From positions 1 to 64,000 of the forward strand of contig JADJUW010000001.1 in NCBI GenBank assembly GCA_016716835.1: a stretch of DNA of 64,000 bases, written 5' to 3'. The position numbers were made by a program, and so were the translations under genes. Below, piece after piece: positions 19,500-28,780 of this stretch (the stretch's first letter is position 1; each line of letters begins with the position of its first letter). Source of the stretch: Myxococcales bacterium (GTDB lineage: Bacteria; Myxococcota_A; Polyangia; Haliangiales; Haliangiaceae). The notes under the pieces were generated by a model. The model made no database searches. It had not been told where the DNA came from and saw only the letters and a program-made list of their open reading frames with translations.

Positions 19500-20573
19500 A
19501 TGTCCACGCTGCTCCCGCTACCGCTGCGTAACCCGGCCTTGCTCGACCGCAAGGACGTTTGGGTGGCGCTGGCCGAGGCGCACCGCTACCTGGCCGAGCT
19601 CAAGGGGCTGTGTGAGTCGCTGCCCAATAAAGCGATCTTGATCGATACGTTGGGCATCCAAGAGGCCAAGGACAGCTCGGAAATTGAGCACATCATCACC
19701 ACGCACGACGAGCTCTTTGCGTTGTCGCCGACCACCTCGACCACGCCGGCCGCCAAGGAAGTTCGGCACTATGTGGCGGCGCTGACCTTGGGGTTTAAGG
19801 CCGTGCGCGCGAGCGGGCTGATTAGGCTCGACACGCTGCTCGCGGTGCAGGCCGAGCTCGAGCACAGCCGCGCGGGCTTGCGCAAGCTGCCAGGGACGGC
19901 GTTGCGCAACGAGGCGACCGGGGCGATGGTCTATGAGCCGCCGCAAGGCGCGGCCGAGGTCGCGGCGCTGATGGCCAATCTCGTCGATTTTATGCACGCC
20001 GACGACGGCCTCGATCCGCTCTTGCGCATGGCGATCGCCCACCATCAATTTGAGAGCATCCATCCGTTTTATGATGGCAACGGGCGCACGGGGCGCATTT
20101 TGAACCTGCTCATGTTGCAACGCGATGGGTTGCTCGAGCTGCCGGTGCTGTACCTGAGCCGCTATATCACCGCGACCAAGCCGGCGTATTATGAGTTGCT
20201 GCAAGCCGTGCGCGACGACGAGGCGCATTGGCCGCAGTGGTGCCTCTACATGGTCAAGGGGGTGGGTGTCACCGCCCGCAGCGCGATTGGGTTGGTGAAG
20301 GCCTTTCGCGATCTGATGCTGCAGACCAAGCACGCCATTCGCACGCGCCTGCCAAAACTATATAGCCAAGACTTGCTCAACAACCTGTTTCGCTATCCCT
20401 ATACCAAGATCGAATTTATCGAGCACGATCTAGGCGTGTCGCGCATTACGGCCACCAAGTACCTAAACCAGCTCAGCGAGGCCGGCTTGCTGCGCAAGCA
20501 GAAGGTCGGCAAGACCAACTTCTATGTCAATGAGCCGCTTTTTGCGTTGCTGAGCAATGTGACTATATCGTAG
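19500..20573 (+). CDS. Fic family protein with C-terminal winged helix
   Basis: 357 residues. Fic core HPFYDGNGRTGR at about residues 188-199, the standard AMPylation motif HPFx(D/E)GNGRxxR. An N-terminal inhibitory-type helix DSSEIEHI (around 59-66) resembles the S/T-x-x-x-E-G/N motif but has His in the last place. The last ~60 residues (FIEHDLGVSRITATKYLNQL) form a winged helix-turn-helix. This Fic_N-Fic-wHTH layout is typical of stand-alone self-regulated Fic enzymes that transfer AMP to protein hydroxyls. ATG at 19500, no clear Shine-Dalgarno. Monocistronic, behind its own palindrome. Confidence 0.85.
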   Translation: MSTLLPLPLRNPALLDRKDVWVALAEAHRYLAELKGLCESLPNKAILIDTLGIQEAKDSSEIEHIITTHDELFALSPTTSTTPAAKEVRHYVAALTLGFKAVRASGLIRLDTLLAVQAELEHSRAGLRKLPGTALRNEATGAMVYEPPQGAAEVAALMANLVDFMHADDGLDPLLRMAIAHHQFESIHPFYDGNGRTGRILNLLMLQRDGLLELPVLYLSRYITATKPAYYELLQAVRDDEAHWPQWCLYMVKGVGVTARSAIGLVKAFRDLMLQTKHAIRTRLPKLYSQDLLNNLFRYPYTKIEFIEHDLGVSRITATKYLNQLSEAGLLRKQKVGKTNFYVNEPLFALLSNVTIS

Positions 20574-20789
20574 TCGAGGCGCCGCGGCTGCGGAAGGCTG
20601 CCACAAGCGGCGAAGCTGATGAGTACGTGCGGCGGATACCTGACGCGGCCATGCTTGCGAGCTCGGCTTGGGTATGCGCATTTGCGAAGCGAGCGTGGCG
20701 GTCGTCAGATCTGTGGGGGAATCGCCGCACTCCATGTCTAGTGCCAATTGGCGAATTTCGCGGACGAATAATGATAGGAATTGCCTGAA

Positions 20790-21875
20790 ATGCGCGCCGC
20801 CTTCGTTGTTGTCATGGTGCTTCATGGGTTGATCCACTTGCTTGGCTTTGCCAAGGCGTTTGGGTTGGCGGAGGTGAGCCAGTTAACGCAACCGGTGGGC
20901 AAGGCGCTGGGCGCGGGATGGTTGGTGGCGTGTGGGTTGTTGCTGGCCGCGGCGCTGTTGGTGGCGCTGGCAAAAAGTAATTGGTGGATCGCCGGCGTGG
21001 TCGCGGTGGTGGTCTCGCAGGCGCTCATTGTTTCGAGCTGGCAAGATGCCAAGTTTGGCACCATTGCCAATCTCATCATCTTGGTTGCGGTGGTGCTGGG
21101 GTACAGCGCGGCGCGGTTTCATGGCCGCTTTGCCAGCGATGTGCAGGCGGCGTTGCGACAAGCACCGGCGGTGCCGGCGGCGCCTTTGACCGAGGCCGAC
21201 ATGCAGCATCTGCCGGAGTTGGTGAAGCAGTATGTGCGGTATGCGGGCGCCGTCGGTAAGCCCAAGGTGCATAACTTTAAGATTGCGTTTACCGGCAAGC
21301 TGCGCAAGGACGCCGCCTCGCCGTGGATGCCGTTTACCTCCGAGCAGTACAACTTTATGCAGGTGCCGACGCGGCTGTTTTTTATGAAGGCGGTGATGAA
21401 GCACTTGCCCGTCGCCGGCTATCATCGCTTTGTCAACGGCGCGGCGTTTATGGATATTCGTTTGTTGTCGCTGGTGCGCGTGCAATATCTCGACGGCGCG
21501 GCAATGGGCGTCGCCGAAACGGTGACATTTTTTAACGACATGGCCTGCATGGCGCCGGCGACGCTGATCGACCCACGCATTACGTGGTTGGCGGTTGAGG
21601 GCAACAAGGTGAAGGCGTCGTTCACCAACAATGGCATTACCGTGTCGGCGTGGCTTCACTTTGACGCGCAGGGTGCGCTCGTCAATTTCACGTCGGAAGA
21701 TCGTTACGCGGCGGACGCTGGCAAGCAGCTGCCGTGGTCGACGCCGCTGACGGCCTACCGCGAGATTGGTGGCCATCGCCTGGCGAGCAGCGCCGAGGCC
21801 ATCTACAGCTATCCACAAGGCGACCTGGTCTACGGCACGTTTGCGCTGACCAGCGTGGCGTATAACGTGAGGTAG
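20790..21875 (+). CDS. DUF6544 family membrane protein
   Basis: 361 residues from ATG 20790; AGGAA at 20776-20780 is spaced well for this ATG and too close for the TTG at 20781. Three or four N-terminal membrane segments (residues ~1-110: VVVMVLHGLIHLLGF, GWLVACGLLLAAALLVAL, IANLIILVAVVLGYS) are followed by a soluble domain with LPELVKQYVRYAG, KIAFTGKLRKD and SSAEAIYSYPQGDLVYGTF, typical of DUF6544. Role unknown. Monocistronic. Confidence 0.75.
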   Translation: MRAAFVVVMVLHGLIHLLGFAKAFGLAEVSQLTQPVGKALGAGWLVACGLLLAAALLVALAKSNWWIAGVVAVVVSQALIVSSWQDAKFGTIANLIILVAVVLGYSAARFHGRFASDVQAALRQAPAVPAAPLTEADMQHLPELVKQYVRYAGAVGKPKVHNFKIAFTGKLRKDAASPWMPFTSEQYNFMQVPTRLFFMKAVMKHLPVAGYHRFVNGAAFMDIRLLSLVRVQYLDGAAMGVAETVTFFNDMACMAPATLIDPRITWLAVEGNKVKASFTNNGITVSAWLHFDAQGALVNFTSEDRYAADAGKQLPWSTPLTAYREIGGHRLASSAEAIYSYPQGDLVYGTFALTSVAYNVR

Positions 21876-22034
21876 TGGGTGCATTAGGTTCGCGGGCAAA
21901 CTGGTGCCCTCGCTCGACGCGCTGGTCGCGCGTGAGCAGGCGCCGCGCCCCCCTAGGTGTGACATTTTCACACTTAAGCGTGGCTGCGACTGAACTATGT
22001 TGATGCATGCGCCCGGGCTTGGCAGGGTGGCCGC

Positions 22035-22865
22035 ATGAAGTTAACTAACCTTGTCATTGTTACTGCGGGGTTTTCGGCACTTGGCGGCGCGGTTGCGACC
22101 AAGCGCGCCGACGCCTGCGTGCCGCCACAGCCATGCCCAACCTTGCGGTATCCAAGTGACGGCGCCACGTTGGTGCCGACCAACACCAAATTGTGGACGA
22201 CGTATAACGGCGCCCTCACCGTGCGCGATGCCGACGACAACGTGATCCATGCGGATTTACCAATTGTCGATACGCAACCGCTCGTGTCGCTGCCAGCGGC
22301 GTTGGCGCCCAATACGGAGTATCATGTATCGGTCTCGCCCCCCATCGAGCAAGTCGAATGCGCCACGTACACCTATTCATTCACCACGGGATTTGGTCCC
22401 GATGACGTGCCGCTGCCGCCGGTGATATCCGAGTTCAACACGGAGTTTGTCTCTTCCGAAGAGGCCGGGCCGTGCCCGCCAGTGGGCAACCACGTGATCG
22501 TTTCGCTTGAGCTTGCGCCTCGCGCCACCACTGACACCGTGGCGCATCGCGTGTATGTGCCCGAGAACGAACTGCATTTCGCGTTCATGCGCGAATTCGT
22601 GTTGCCGGAAATGCCTTCGTTTGCCGTGCCCGGCACGGAATTTAATGAACCCTATGACGTGGTCGCGGTGTCGGCCAGTGGCGCCGAGAGCGGCACCGCG
22701 CCGATTGTACCCGATCCGCCACCGAGTGACGGCGAGCAACCGAAAGGCTATTTTGGATGCGCCGTGCAAGGTGGGTTGGCGCATGGAGGCGGTGGTGGTG
22801 GCGGCACGTTGGCGGTGATGGCGGCGGTTGGCGCGTGGGTGGGTTTGCGTCGGCGACGCGCCTAA
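22035..22865 (+). CDS. secreted protein with MYXO-CTERM-like tail
   Basis: 276 residues with an N-terminal signal peptide (KLTNLVIVTAGFSALGGAVA), then beta-rich Cys-containing domains resembling Ig/fibronectin-like folds (PSDGATLVPTNTKLW; NTEYHVSV). The end GCAVQGG, a Gly-rich spacer, TLAVMAAVGAWVGL and RRRRA match the MYXO-CTERM pattern of Cys, membrane segment, Arg cluster, a signal for cleavage and surface anchoring in myxobacteria. Function unknown; likely cell surface. Confidence 0.75.
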   Translation: MKLTNLVIVTAGFSALGGAVATKRADACVPPQPCPTLRYPSDGATLVPTNTKLWTTYNGALTVRDADDNVIHADLPIVDTQPLVSLPAALAPNTEYHVSVSPPIEQVECATYTYSFTTGFGPDDVPLPPVISEFNTEFVSSEEAGPCPPVGNHVIVSLELAPRATTDTVAHRVYVPENELHFAFMREFVLPEMPSFAVPGTEFNEPYDVVAVSASGAESGTAPIVPDPPPSDGEQPKGYFGCAVQGGLAHGGGGGGGTLAVMAAVGAWVGLRRRRA

Positions 22866-22902
22866 CGCACGCGCGCAGGCTGTCGCTGGTGCAACGAAAT
22901 GA

Positions 22903-24394
22903 CTAATGCCGCAGCACGACCAGGCGCGCCGCGCCGCCGGGGCCGGCGTGGTCGCGGCCGATGAAGAGGCCGTCGCGATAGGCGAGCGGTTGCAGGCCGG
23001 CGATGTAGTCGTACGGCGCGAAGCGATCGTGGAGGTTGCGCACGAACATGCAGGTGCGGGGGCCGCCGGCGTCGGCACAGTCGACCAGCAACATATCTTT
23101 GGTGATGGCTATGGCCTTGGCGCGGGTGCGGAAGTGCAGCAGCTGGGCAATTTGCTGGCGCTTAGCGTCGAGCACGAGCACGTCGTAGGCACGACTCTGC
23201 TTGTCGGCGTACGTGAAGGCCAGGCCGTCGTTTGAACTCGCGCCGCTAATCAACGTGGTGGTCGCGTCGCCGATGGGCCATTGAAACTGGTAGAACCACA
23301 TCGCATCGGGTGAGTCGGCGGCGCTTTGCAGCTCGAGCCTAGTGAAGAATTGGAGCCCGTCGGGTGCGCGGGCCGACTGGCGGACGCGGATGGTGATGCC
23401 GGCGTTGTCCATGGTCAAGACCTCGCTTTGCCCCGAGGCCAAGAGCGGCGCCGCGAGCGCAAGCGCTTGCACGTAGATGTAGGCGCCGGCTTCGTCGCGT
23501 TCAAAGATATAGCCGCGGTGTTTCGACGCCGACCACCACAGCAGATAGTCGGAGGTTACGTGGAGCGACGTTGGTGGCGCGGGATCGCTAGGGTTGGGGT
23601 CGGTGATGACGTCGGTGATTTGCCAGGCGTAGGTGGCCTTGCCAACCGTGCTGGTCGGCGTCGCAGCGGCGATCGATTCGCTATGACGCACCACCGCGAC
23701 CTCGCCGGGACGAACCAGCACAAGGTATTCGTTGGCGTAGCGATGGTATGCGGCAGTGGGCGACTTGACGGTGATCGGCGAGATGGTCGTGCGGTGCTGC
23801 CCGCCATTGGGTGCAACGAGCGCAACGAGCTGCAACCCGGCGGCGTCGGCCGTCAGCAGCGAATTGCGGCCCAGCGCGAGCAAGGTGCTGTCGGGCAGGG
23901 TTTGCACCACGGAAAAGCCAAGGCGTGTCGGCGCGCAGACGAAATCGTCGTCGCGTAGCAGCGAGCTCTTGTCGCCTGGCGCGGCAGACGAGGCTGCAAT
24001 TGACGATGATGCCGACGGCGGCAAGACCTGCGCCGATTCATTGAGCGCGGGCAAGAGCAAGCTGCGCTCGTAGCGCAGCGCGAACTTGGTGGGGCGGCGC
24101 GGTACGCAGGTCACGCCGTCGGGCGTCGTGCCGTCGCGAAAGGTTCCCAGGTCGACGGGCCCTTGATTGTCTAACCTGCCAATCAGGCGCTTCAATGGAT
24201 CCATTCGTTCGAGCGGGGGGTGGTGGCGACGCAGGCGCGGCGGACGGTGCGGCGGAGGCAAGGGCTGACGCTGCGCCGCCGCCACCCCCACTGCGACAGC
24301 CGCCGAGCAGGCCGAACAAGCCGAGCCAAACCGCGAGCGCCAAGGCGAGCCATCCCAACCGGGGCGTTGCGAGCGGCGAGTTTGCTTGATTCAT
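22903..24394 (-). CDS. lipoprotein, paralogue of the next gene upstream (frameshifted near N-terminus)
   Basis: Starts at ATG 24394 with a signal and lipobox LLGGC, then an Ala/Pro-rich spacer. The first frame becomes nonsense near 24190, where a one-base shift joins the frame ending at 22903. The body is about 440 residues, beta-rich, with shared blocks CVPRRPTKF, LLWWSASKHRGYIFER, RQSARAPDGL and the C-terminus RDHAGPGGAARLVVLRH. The same blocks occur in the 24512-25975 gene, so this is a tandem duplication. No known domain. Probable outer-membrane or periplasmic lipoprotein. Confidence 0.7.
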
Positions 24395-24511
24395 GTAGGG
24401 TGAGGTCCGATCTCTGAAACCGAGGTTGAGGCGAAGCGTTTGCGCGCGCCGGGGAGGTGCATTCGACGTGAGATCATCAGCGCCGTGAGAAGGCGTTTAC
24501 CAAGCAAGCGC

Positions 24512-25975
24512 TTAATGCCGCAGCACGACTAGGCGCGCGGCGCCGCCGGGGCCGGCGTGGTCGCGGCCGATGAGGACGCGGGCGCGATAGGCCAGCGGCT
24601 GAACGCCGACGATGTTGGAATAGGGCTCGAAGCGATCGTGGACGTTGCGCACGAGCATGCAGGTGTAAGGGCCTTCGATGGCGTCGGTGCAGTCGAGCAT
24701 GAGCACGTCCTTGGTGATGGCAATGGGGGTAACCTCGTCGTCGCGATACTCGAGGCGTTGCACCAGCGTGCGTGCCTCGCTGTCATAGATCGTAACGAAT
24801 TGGCCGCGACTGCCTGGGATAGTCATAGAAATGGCCACGCCGGCGTTTGAGCCGGTGCCGCCGACGAACTCGCTGTCTGCGTCGCCCAGCGCCGACTTGG
24901 ATTCGTAGTACCACTTTGGGTCGCGTTCGGCATGCGCGGTCGAGTTGGCGTTGTATTTGCCAAAGAGATGCAGGCTTTCCGGGGCGCGCGCCGATTGGCG
25001 GACCAAGATCGCAATGGTGAGCGAGTTCATCGCGACGACGCGGCTGTAGCCGGTGGCGAGCAGCGGCGTGGAGAGGCCGAGCTGCTGCACGTAAATGTAG
25101 TCACCCGTGTTTTGGCGCTCAAACACGTAGCCGCGGTGTTTGCTGGCCGACCACCACAGCACGTGATTGCCGGCGACGTGCAGCGAGCTGAGCGGCGACG
25201 GATCGCGCGGGTTTGGATCGGCGATGACGCTGGTGACCACCCACGCATTGGTGGCGATGGGGTTACCTGATCCGCTTGACGGCGCCGCGGTGGTCGCGCG
25301 TTGCGCGATGACGGCGACGTGGCCGGGGCGAGTCAGCGCGAGGTATTCGTCGTCGCGATCGTTGTAGGCGGCGATGGGCTCTTTGGCCGACACCGGCGCG
25401 ACGGTGGCACCCAATAGCCAACCCTTGGTGGAGTCGTAGGTCGCGGCGACCAAGCCCGAGGCGTTGGTCATGAGCAGCGAGCCGGCGCCGAGCGCGAGTA
25501 ATTGCCCGTCGGGCAGCGCCTGCTCCATGGTGAACCACATGCGCTTTTTTTCGCAGACGAACTCGTCGTCGAGCTTGAGCGAGCTTGCATCGGCGGCGCC
25601 GGGCGCCAAGAGGCGTTTTTCATAGGTGAGCTCATACTTGGTGGGGCGACGCGGGACGCAAACCTCGTCCGCATCGGCGTCGCCATAGCGAAAGGTTTCC
25701 ATGTCGGCCGGTTCGGAGTTTTGGTAGCCACCGGCGGTGCGGGTGATTTCCGCGTCGGCCTCGACGGTGTCGGCGGCGCCGGTTGCGCTTGAGAGGGCGG
25801 TTTCGAAGTTCAGGTTGTTGCGAAGCGAGCCAATGGCGAGGTCGGTGCCGCTCAGTGAGGCGGTGGCATCGACGCCGCGGCCGGCGCCGTGGCGACATCC
25901 TGCGACTAGGCTGAGCGAGATGACAAGGGCGAGGGCGAGCAGCGCGGCTATAACGACGTTTGGTTTAGGGTGCAT
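24512..25975 (-). CDS. lipoprotein, tandem paralogue
   Basis: 487 residues with signal peptide and lipobox SLVAGC. Shares with its downstream neighbour CVPRRPTKYELTYE, HVLWWSASKHRGYVFER, RQSARAPESL and the identical end RDHAGPGGAARLVVLRH; the 3' ends also match closely at the DNA level, suggesting a fairly recent duplication or gene conversion. A similar 13-base string (TCAGAG(G/A)TCGGA(T/C) on the coding strand) lies 11-27 bp before both starts. Function unknown. Confidence 0.75.
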   Translation of the reverse strand: MHPKPNVVIAALLALALVISLSLVAGCRHGAGRGVDATASLSGTDLAIGSLRNNLNFETALSSATGAADTVEADAEITRTAGGYQNSEPADMETFRYGDADADEVCVPRRPTKYELTYEKRLLAPGAADASSLKLDDEFVCEKKRMWFTMEQALPDGQLLALGAGSLLMTNASGLVAATYDSTKGWLLGATVAPVSAKEPIAAYNDRDDEYLALTRPGHVAVIAQRATTAAPSSGSGNPIATNAWVVTSVIADPNPRDPSPLSSLHVAGNHVLWWSASKHRGYVFERQNTGDYIYVQQLGLSTPLLATGYSRVVAMNSLTIAILVRQSARAPESLHLFGKYNANSTAHAERDPKWYYESKSALGDADSEFVGGTGSNAGVAISMTIPGSRGQFVTIYDSEARTLVQRLEYRDDEVTPIAITKDVLMLDCTDAIEGPYTCMLVRNVHDRFEPYSNIVGVQPLAYRARVLIGRDHAGPGGAARLVVLRH

Positions 25976-26185
25976 GAATTCAGTATCAGATCCGACCTCT
26001 GACAGCGAATTTGGCCGGTATTGGCGCCTATGGCGGCGTTTAGTGTCTGTCGGCTGGCGCGACGCTAGCGGTGTCGTGGCGGTGGGCTAGCCGAAAATTT
26101 TGCGGTGCGTGCGGGCGGCGCTCGATGACAGAGGCCCGCCGCATGCTGGGAGAACGGCGGAAATTGCCGGATGGAGCAAGGCTTA

Positions 26186-26794
26186 ATGGCGCGAACTTCG
26201 ATTTCATTGGTGGCAGCATATGCTGTGCTCGGCGTGGCACCTGGCGCGGCGCGTGCCGACGTGAAGGCGGCGTATAGGCGGCTGGCCAAGGAGCGGCATC
26301 CCGATCGGTTCGCGGCGCAGGCGCGTCGGCAAACGGCGGCGCAGGTGGCGGCGATCAATGCGCGCTTTCGCGAGGTGCAGACGGCGTATGAGGTGATCGA
26401 GGCGGCGGGGTTTCCGGCGGCGGCGGCGCGCGCGGCGGCGTCGGCATCCGCGAAATCATCGACGTCGGCGCGAACGTCGGCAAAAACGAGCGCGTCGGCG
26501 TCGGAGGACGACCGCGCCTGGGAGCAATACGTTCAAAGCCGCGCGGCACAATGGCGGCGCGAGGCGGACGAGTTGCGTCGGCAGGAGGCGCGCGAGGCCA
26601 AGGCGGCGAGGGACGCGGACGAATTCATTGCGGCCGAGGCAGCGCGCATTGCCAGCGAAGCCGCGCTGGCGCGTGCACGCGCCGAGGCGCAGTGGCGAGC
26701 CGCGCAGACGCGTGAGGTCGCGGAGCGCGAGGCCGATCGCGAATTTTGGTTGTTCGTGCTGATCGCCTTGTTGATTTCGCTGTTTACCGAGTGA
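26186..26794 (+). CDS. J-domain protein with C-terminal membrane anchor
   Basis: 202 residues from ATG 26186. A DnaJ-like J domain fills residues ~5-75 with VLGVAPGAARADVKAAYRRL and the HPD motif in KERHPDRF. A Ser/Ala linker, an Arg/Glu/Ala coiled-coil and a terminal hydrophobic helix FWLFVLIALLISLF follow, so the protein is probably tail-anchored in the inner membrane and recruits an Hsp70 there. The next gene is a second J-like protein, giving a likely two-gene unit. Confidence 0.75.
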   Translation: MARTSISLVAAYAVLGVAPGAARADVKAAYRRLAKERHPDRFAAQARRQTAAQVAAINARFREVQTAYEVIEAAGFPAAAARAAASASAKSSTSARTSAKTSASASEDDRAWEQYVQSRAAQWRREADELRRQEAREAKAARDADEFIAAEAARIASEAALARARAEAQWRAAQTREVAEREADREFWLFVLIALLISLFTE

Positions 26795-26847
26795 GCGCCG
26801 CCAGCGGCATATCGCTTCGCAAGCACCATCCAACGAAAGGAAACACA

Positions 26848-27288
26848 ATGAATTTAGCGCAGGCCTATCGCATCTTGCAGCTCCGCTACGGCAGCCAGCG
26901 GCCCGACGTGGTAACCGCGTTTCGTCGGCTCGCGCTGGCGATGCATCCCGATCACGCCACGCTGGCCGGCGTGACGCCCGCCGACGCCAACGCCGCGTTT
27001 ATCGAGTTGCGGCGCGCCTACGAGATGATCGCCGCGGCGGGATTTCCGCTAGCCAAGGCGCCGCCGCCACCTGTGGCAGCGATAACTGCGAAGCCCACGC
27101 TGCAACCAACCACGCCCAACGTGTCGACGTGGACCGACGCCAACGAGCGCCTGCGCCGCCAAGACGCCGAAGAGCGCGCCGCCGCCGCCCGGGCGCAGGC
27201 CGCCGCGCGCGCCGGTGCCGCCGCCAACACCAACGAAGACTCCGAGCGCTGCGTTTTTGTGTGGCTGGACATCAGCACCTCGCCGTAG
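26848..27288 (+). CDS. small J-domain-like protein
   Basis: 146 residues. ATG 26848 has a good AAAGGAAA 6-13 bases upstream. N-terminal helices LAQAYRILQLRYGSQRP, FRRLALAMHPDHATLAG with HPD, then FIELRRAYEMIAAAGFP align with the upstream J protein (both share AYEVI/MI.AAGFP). A Pro/Ala linker and coiled-coil tail follow, without a membrane anchor. Probably an Hsp70 co-chaperone variant arising by duplication. It lies 53 bp after its partner. Confidence 0.65.
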   Translation: MNLAQAYRILQLRYGSQRPDVVTAFRRLALAMHPDHATLAGVTPADANAAFIELRRAYEMIAAAGFPLAKAPPPPVAAITAKPTLQPTTPNVSTWTDANERLRRQDAEERAAAARAQAAARAGAAANTNEDSERCVFVWLDISTSP

Positions 27289-27438
27289 GTGGGCGGACGG
27301 CGCCCTGCGTCCGCTAGGCTTGGCGACACGTGGCCCCAGCGGCAAGGGGGGAAGCCGGAGGGAACGAGATGGCGCGGGGGCAAGTGCGCGAATTGGGGTG
27401 GGCGGCAGTCGGCACGAAGGTTGCTTATTGGAATAAGT

Positions 27439-28044
27439 ATGACTAATTTACATTTTCACCGTCGTCTCGCTGCCGCTGTTGTTGTGACTGTCTTTGCCGC
27501 CGGGGTGGCGGCGCCGGTGCATAGCGCGGAGGCGAACCGGCGCAGCAGTATTGCGAGCGCGGGGCAAGTGCAAAAGGCGCGAGTGGCGGCGGGCACTCGA
27601 ACTAAGCGCAGCGGTCTGACAAAATTGAGCGATAGCAAGGCGACGACGTCGCAAGCGCCGGCCAAGGTGGCAGCGAAGGCGAACGTGCAGGCGAAAGCGA
27701 AGGCTAAGGCGACGAAGCGCGTGACCGCCAAGCAATTCGCGGGGCGCATCTTGACCACCGCGTTTGCGAGCTTTTTAACGGTGAGCCTCGTCGGCCTGAC
27801 GGCCAAGATGGGCGGCATCGCCGAGGGGATTTTTAATTTGGCGCTGGAGTCATCCCAGCCGGCGGCGTTGGTGGCGCTTAGCGCCGGCTTTGCCGTGCTG
27901 GCGGTAATGGTCGGCCAGATCACCTGGTACCTTGGTGATTCAACCGTCGGTTTGGCGAAGGATTTATTCGCGTCGCGTATTGGGTCGGATAAGGCCGATG
28001 ACGCTCCAGGCGACAGCGATGCGTCCGCGCCTGCGATTCCGTAG
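27439..28044 (+). CDS. exported membrane protein of unknown function
   Basis: 201 residues from ATG 27439; the frame is open further upstream but the signal peptide begins here (AAAVVVTVFAAGVAAPVHSA). A Lys/Ala-rich low-complexity stretch (AKVAAKANVQAKAKAKATKR) precedes two membrane segments (AFASFLTVSLVGLTA and LVALSAGFAVLAVMVGQ). No recognised family. The layout (signal, basic linker, two helices) resembles the 37839-38627 product, but sequence similarity is not evident. Confidence 0.55.
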   Translation: MTNLHFHRRLAAAVVVTVFAAGVAAPVHSAEANRRSSIASAGQVQKARVAAGTRTKRSGLTKLSDSKATTSQAPAKVAAKANVQAKAKAKATKRVTAKQFAGRILTTAFASFLTVSLVGLTAKMGGIAEGIFNLALESSQPAALVALSAGFAVLAVMVGQITWYLGDSTVGLAKDLFASRIGSDKADDAPGDSDASAPAIP

Positions 28045-28080
28045 CGTGGGCGCGGCTTGAACGCAGGCGGCGTTGTTGGG

Positions 28081-28167
28081 TTAGCGCTCGTCGGCGCCGA
28101 TATTGTTTTGGAGCACGGTTGTATCTGACGACGAGCATTTGTTTGGCGCGAAATCAGCACCGCGCCG
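28081..28167 (-). pseudogene. possible C-terminal remnant of a beta-helix lipoprotein
   Basis: A short - strand frame reads GADFAPNKCSSSDTTVLQNN followed by IGADER and a stop. The intact beta-helix lipoprotein at 31493-32884 also ends in IGADER. No start or upstream coding sequence is seen. It may be the tail left from a deleted paralogue. Confidence 0.35.
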
Positions 28168-28182
28168 AAGACGTGGCGTGTG

Positions 28183-28626
28183 CTAAGGGACGGTGCAATC
28201 TACCGACTCGGTTCCGGTGCCGCCAAATGTGGCTGAGCCGGGCGAGGTCTCAATGGAGTAAAGGTGAGACGAAATAGCTAGGCACCCGTCCGCCGAGGTA
28301 AACGTGAAAACGTACGTTGCCGCATCGTACTGATACGTCCCTTCAACCGAGCCGCCGTTGCCATTGGTTAGCCAGACGGTATTGGCGTGGTCGCGGCCAA
28401 TCCAAAAATTGCCAGATTGGGTTTGGCAGTAATGCGGATAGTCCATCGTCATTGAAACATACGGCCCGGCCGGAAGCTCGGCGAGATTGGCATAGCAATC
28501 CGCGGGATCAATCTCAGGATCTTGTGGTTCCTGCGGCGCTGGGCCTGGCGTTGGAATCGGCAGGTTTTCCTCGAGCAAGCAGGAGGTGAGTGGGCTTAGG
28601 GCGATCAGCAAAAGTATGTGCTTCAT
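28183..28626 (-). CDS. small lipoprotein
   Basis: About 147 residues starting MKHILLLIALSPLTSC (lipobox LTSC); a longer start at 28653 would spoil the signal. The mature part has a Pro-rich spacer then a beta-rich domain with two Cys pairs (DCYANL, HYCQTQ, DGCLAI, DCTVP) and FWIGRDHANTVWL. No known domain. It is divergent from the STAND ATPase gene, with a 154-bp AT-rich intergenic region between them. Confidence 0.65.
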   Translation of the reverse strand: MKHILLLIALSPLTSCLLEENLPIPTPGPAPQEPQDPEIDPADCYANLAELPAGPYVSMTMDYPHYCQTQSGNFWIGRDHANTVWLTNGNGGSVEGTYQYDAATYVFTFTSADGCLAISSHLYSIETSPGSATFGGTGTESVDCTVP

Positions 28627-28780
28627 ATGGCTAAACGCTAGGCATGTGCACATCGCCCCGCAATGCGCGAACAGCGTTCACGATTGATTTTAAGGAGTTT
28701 TAAGTCAACCCGAAAATGTTATGCGGATAATGAATGCTTAATGCATCGTTAGCTGATTGGACTTAGACTTGGACCCTTCG

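Noticed and set aside
20883..21971. Long - strand open frame of 362 codons
   Set aside because: Arg/His-rich shadow of the DUF6544 gene with no domain or signal.
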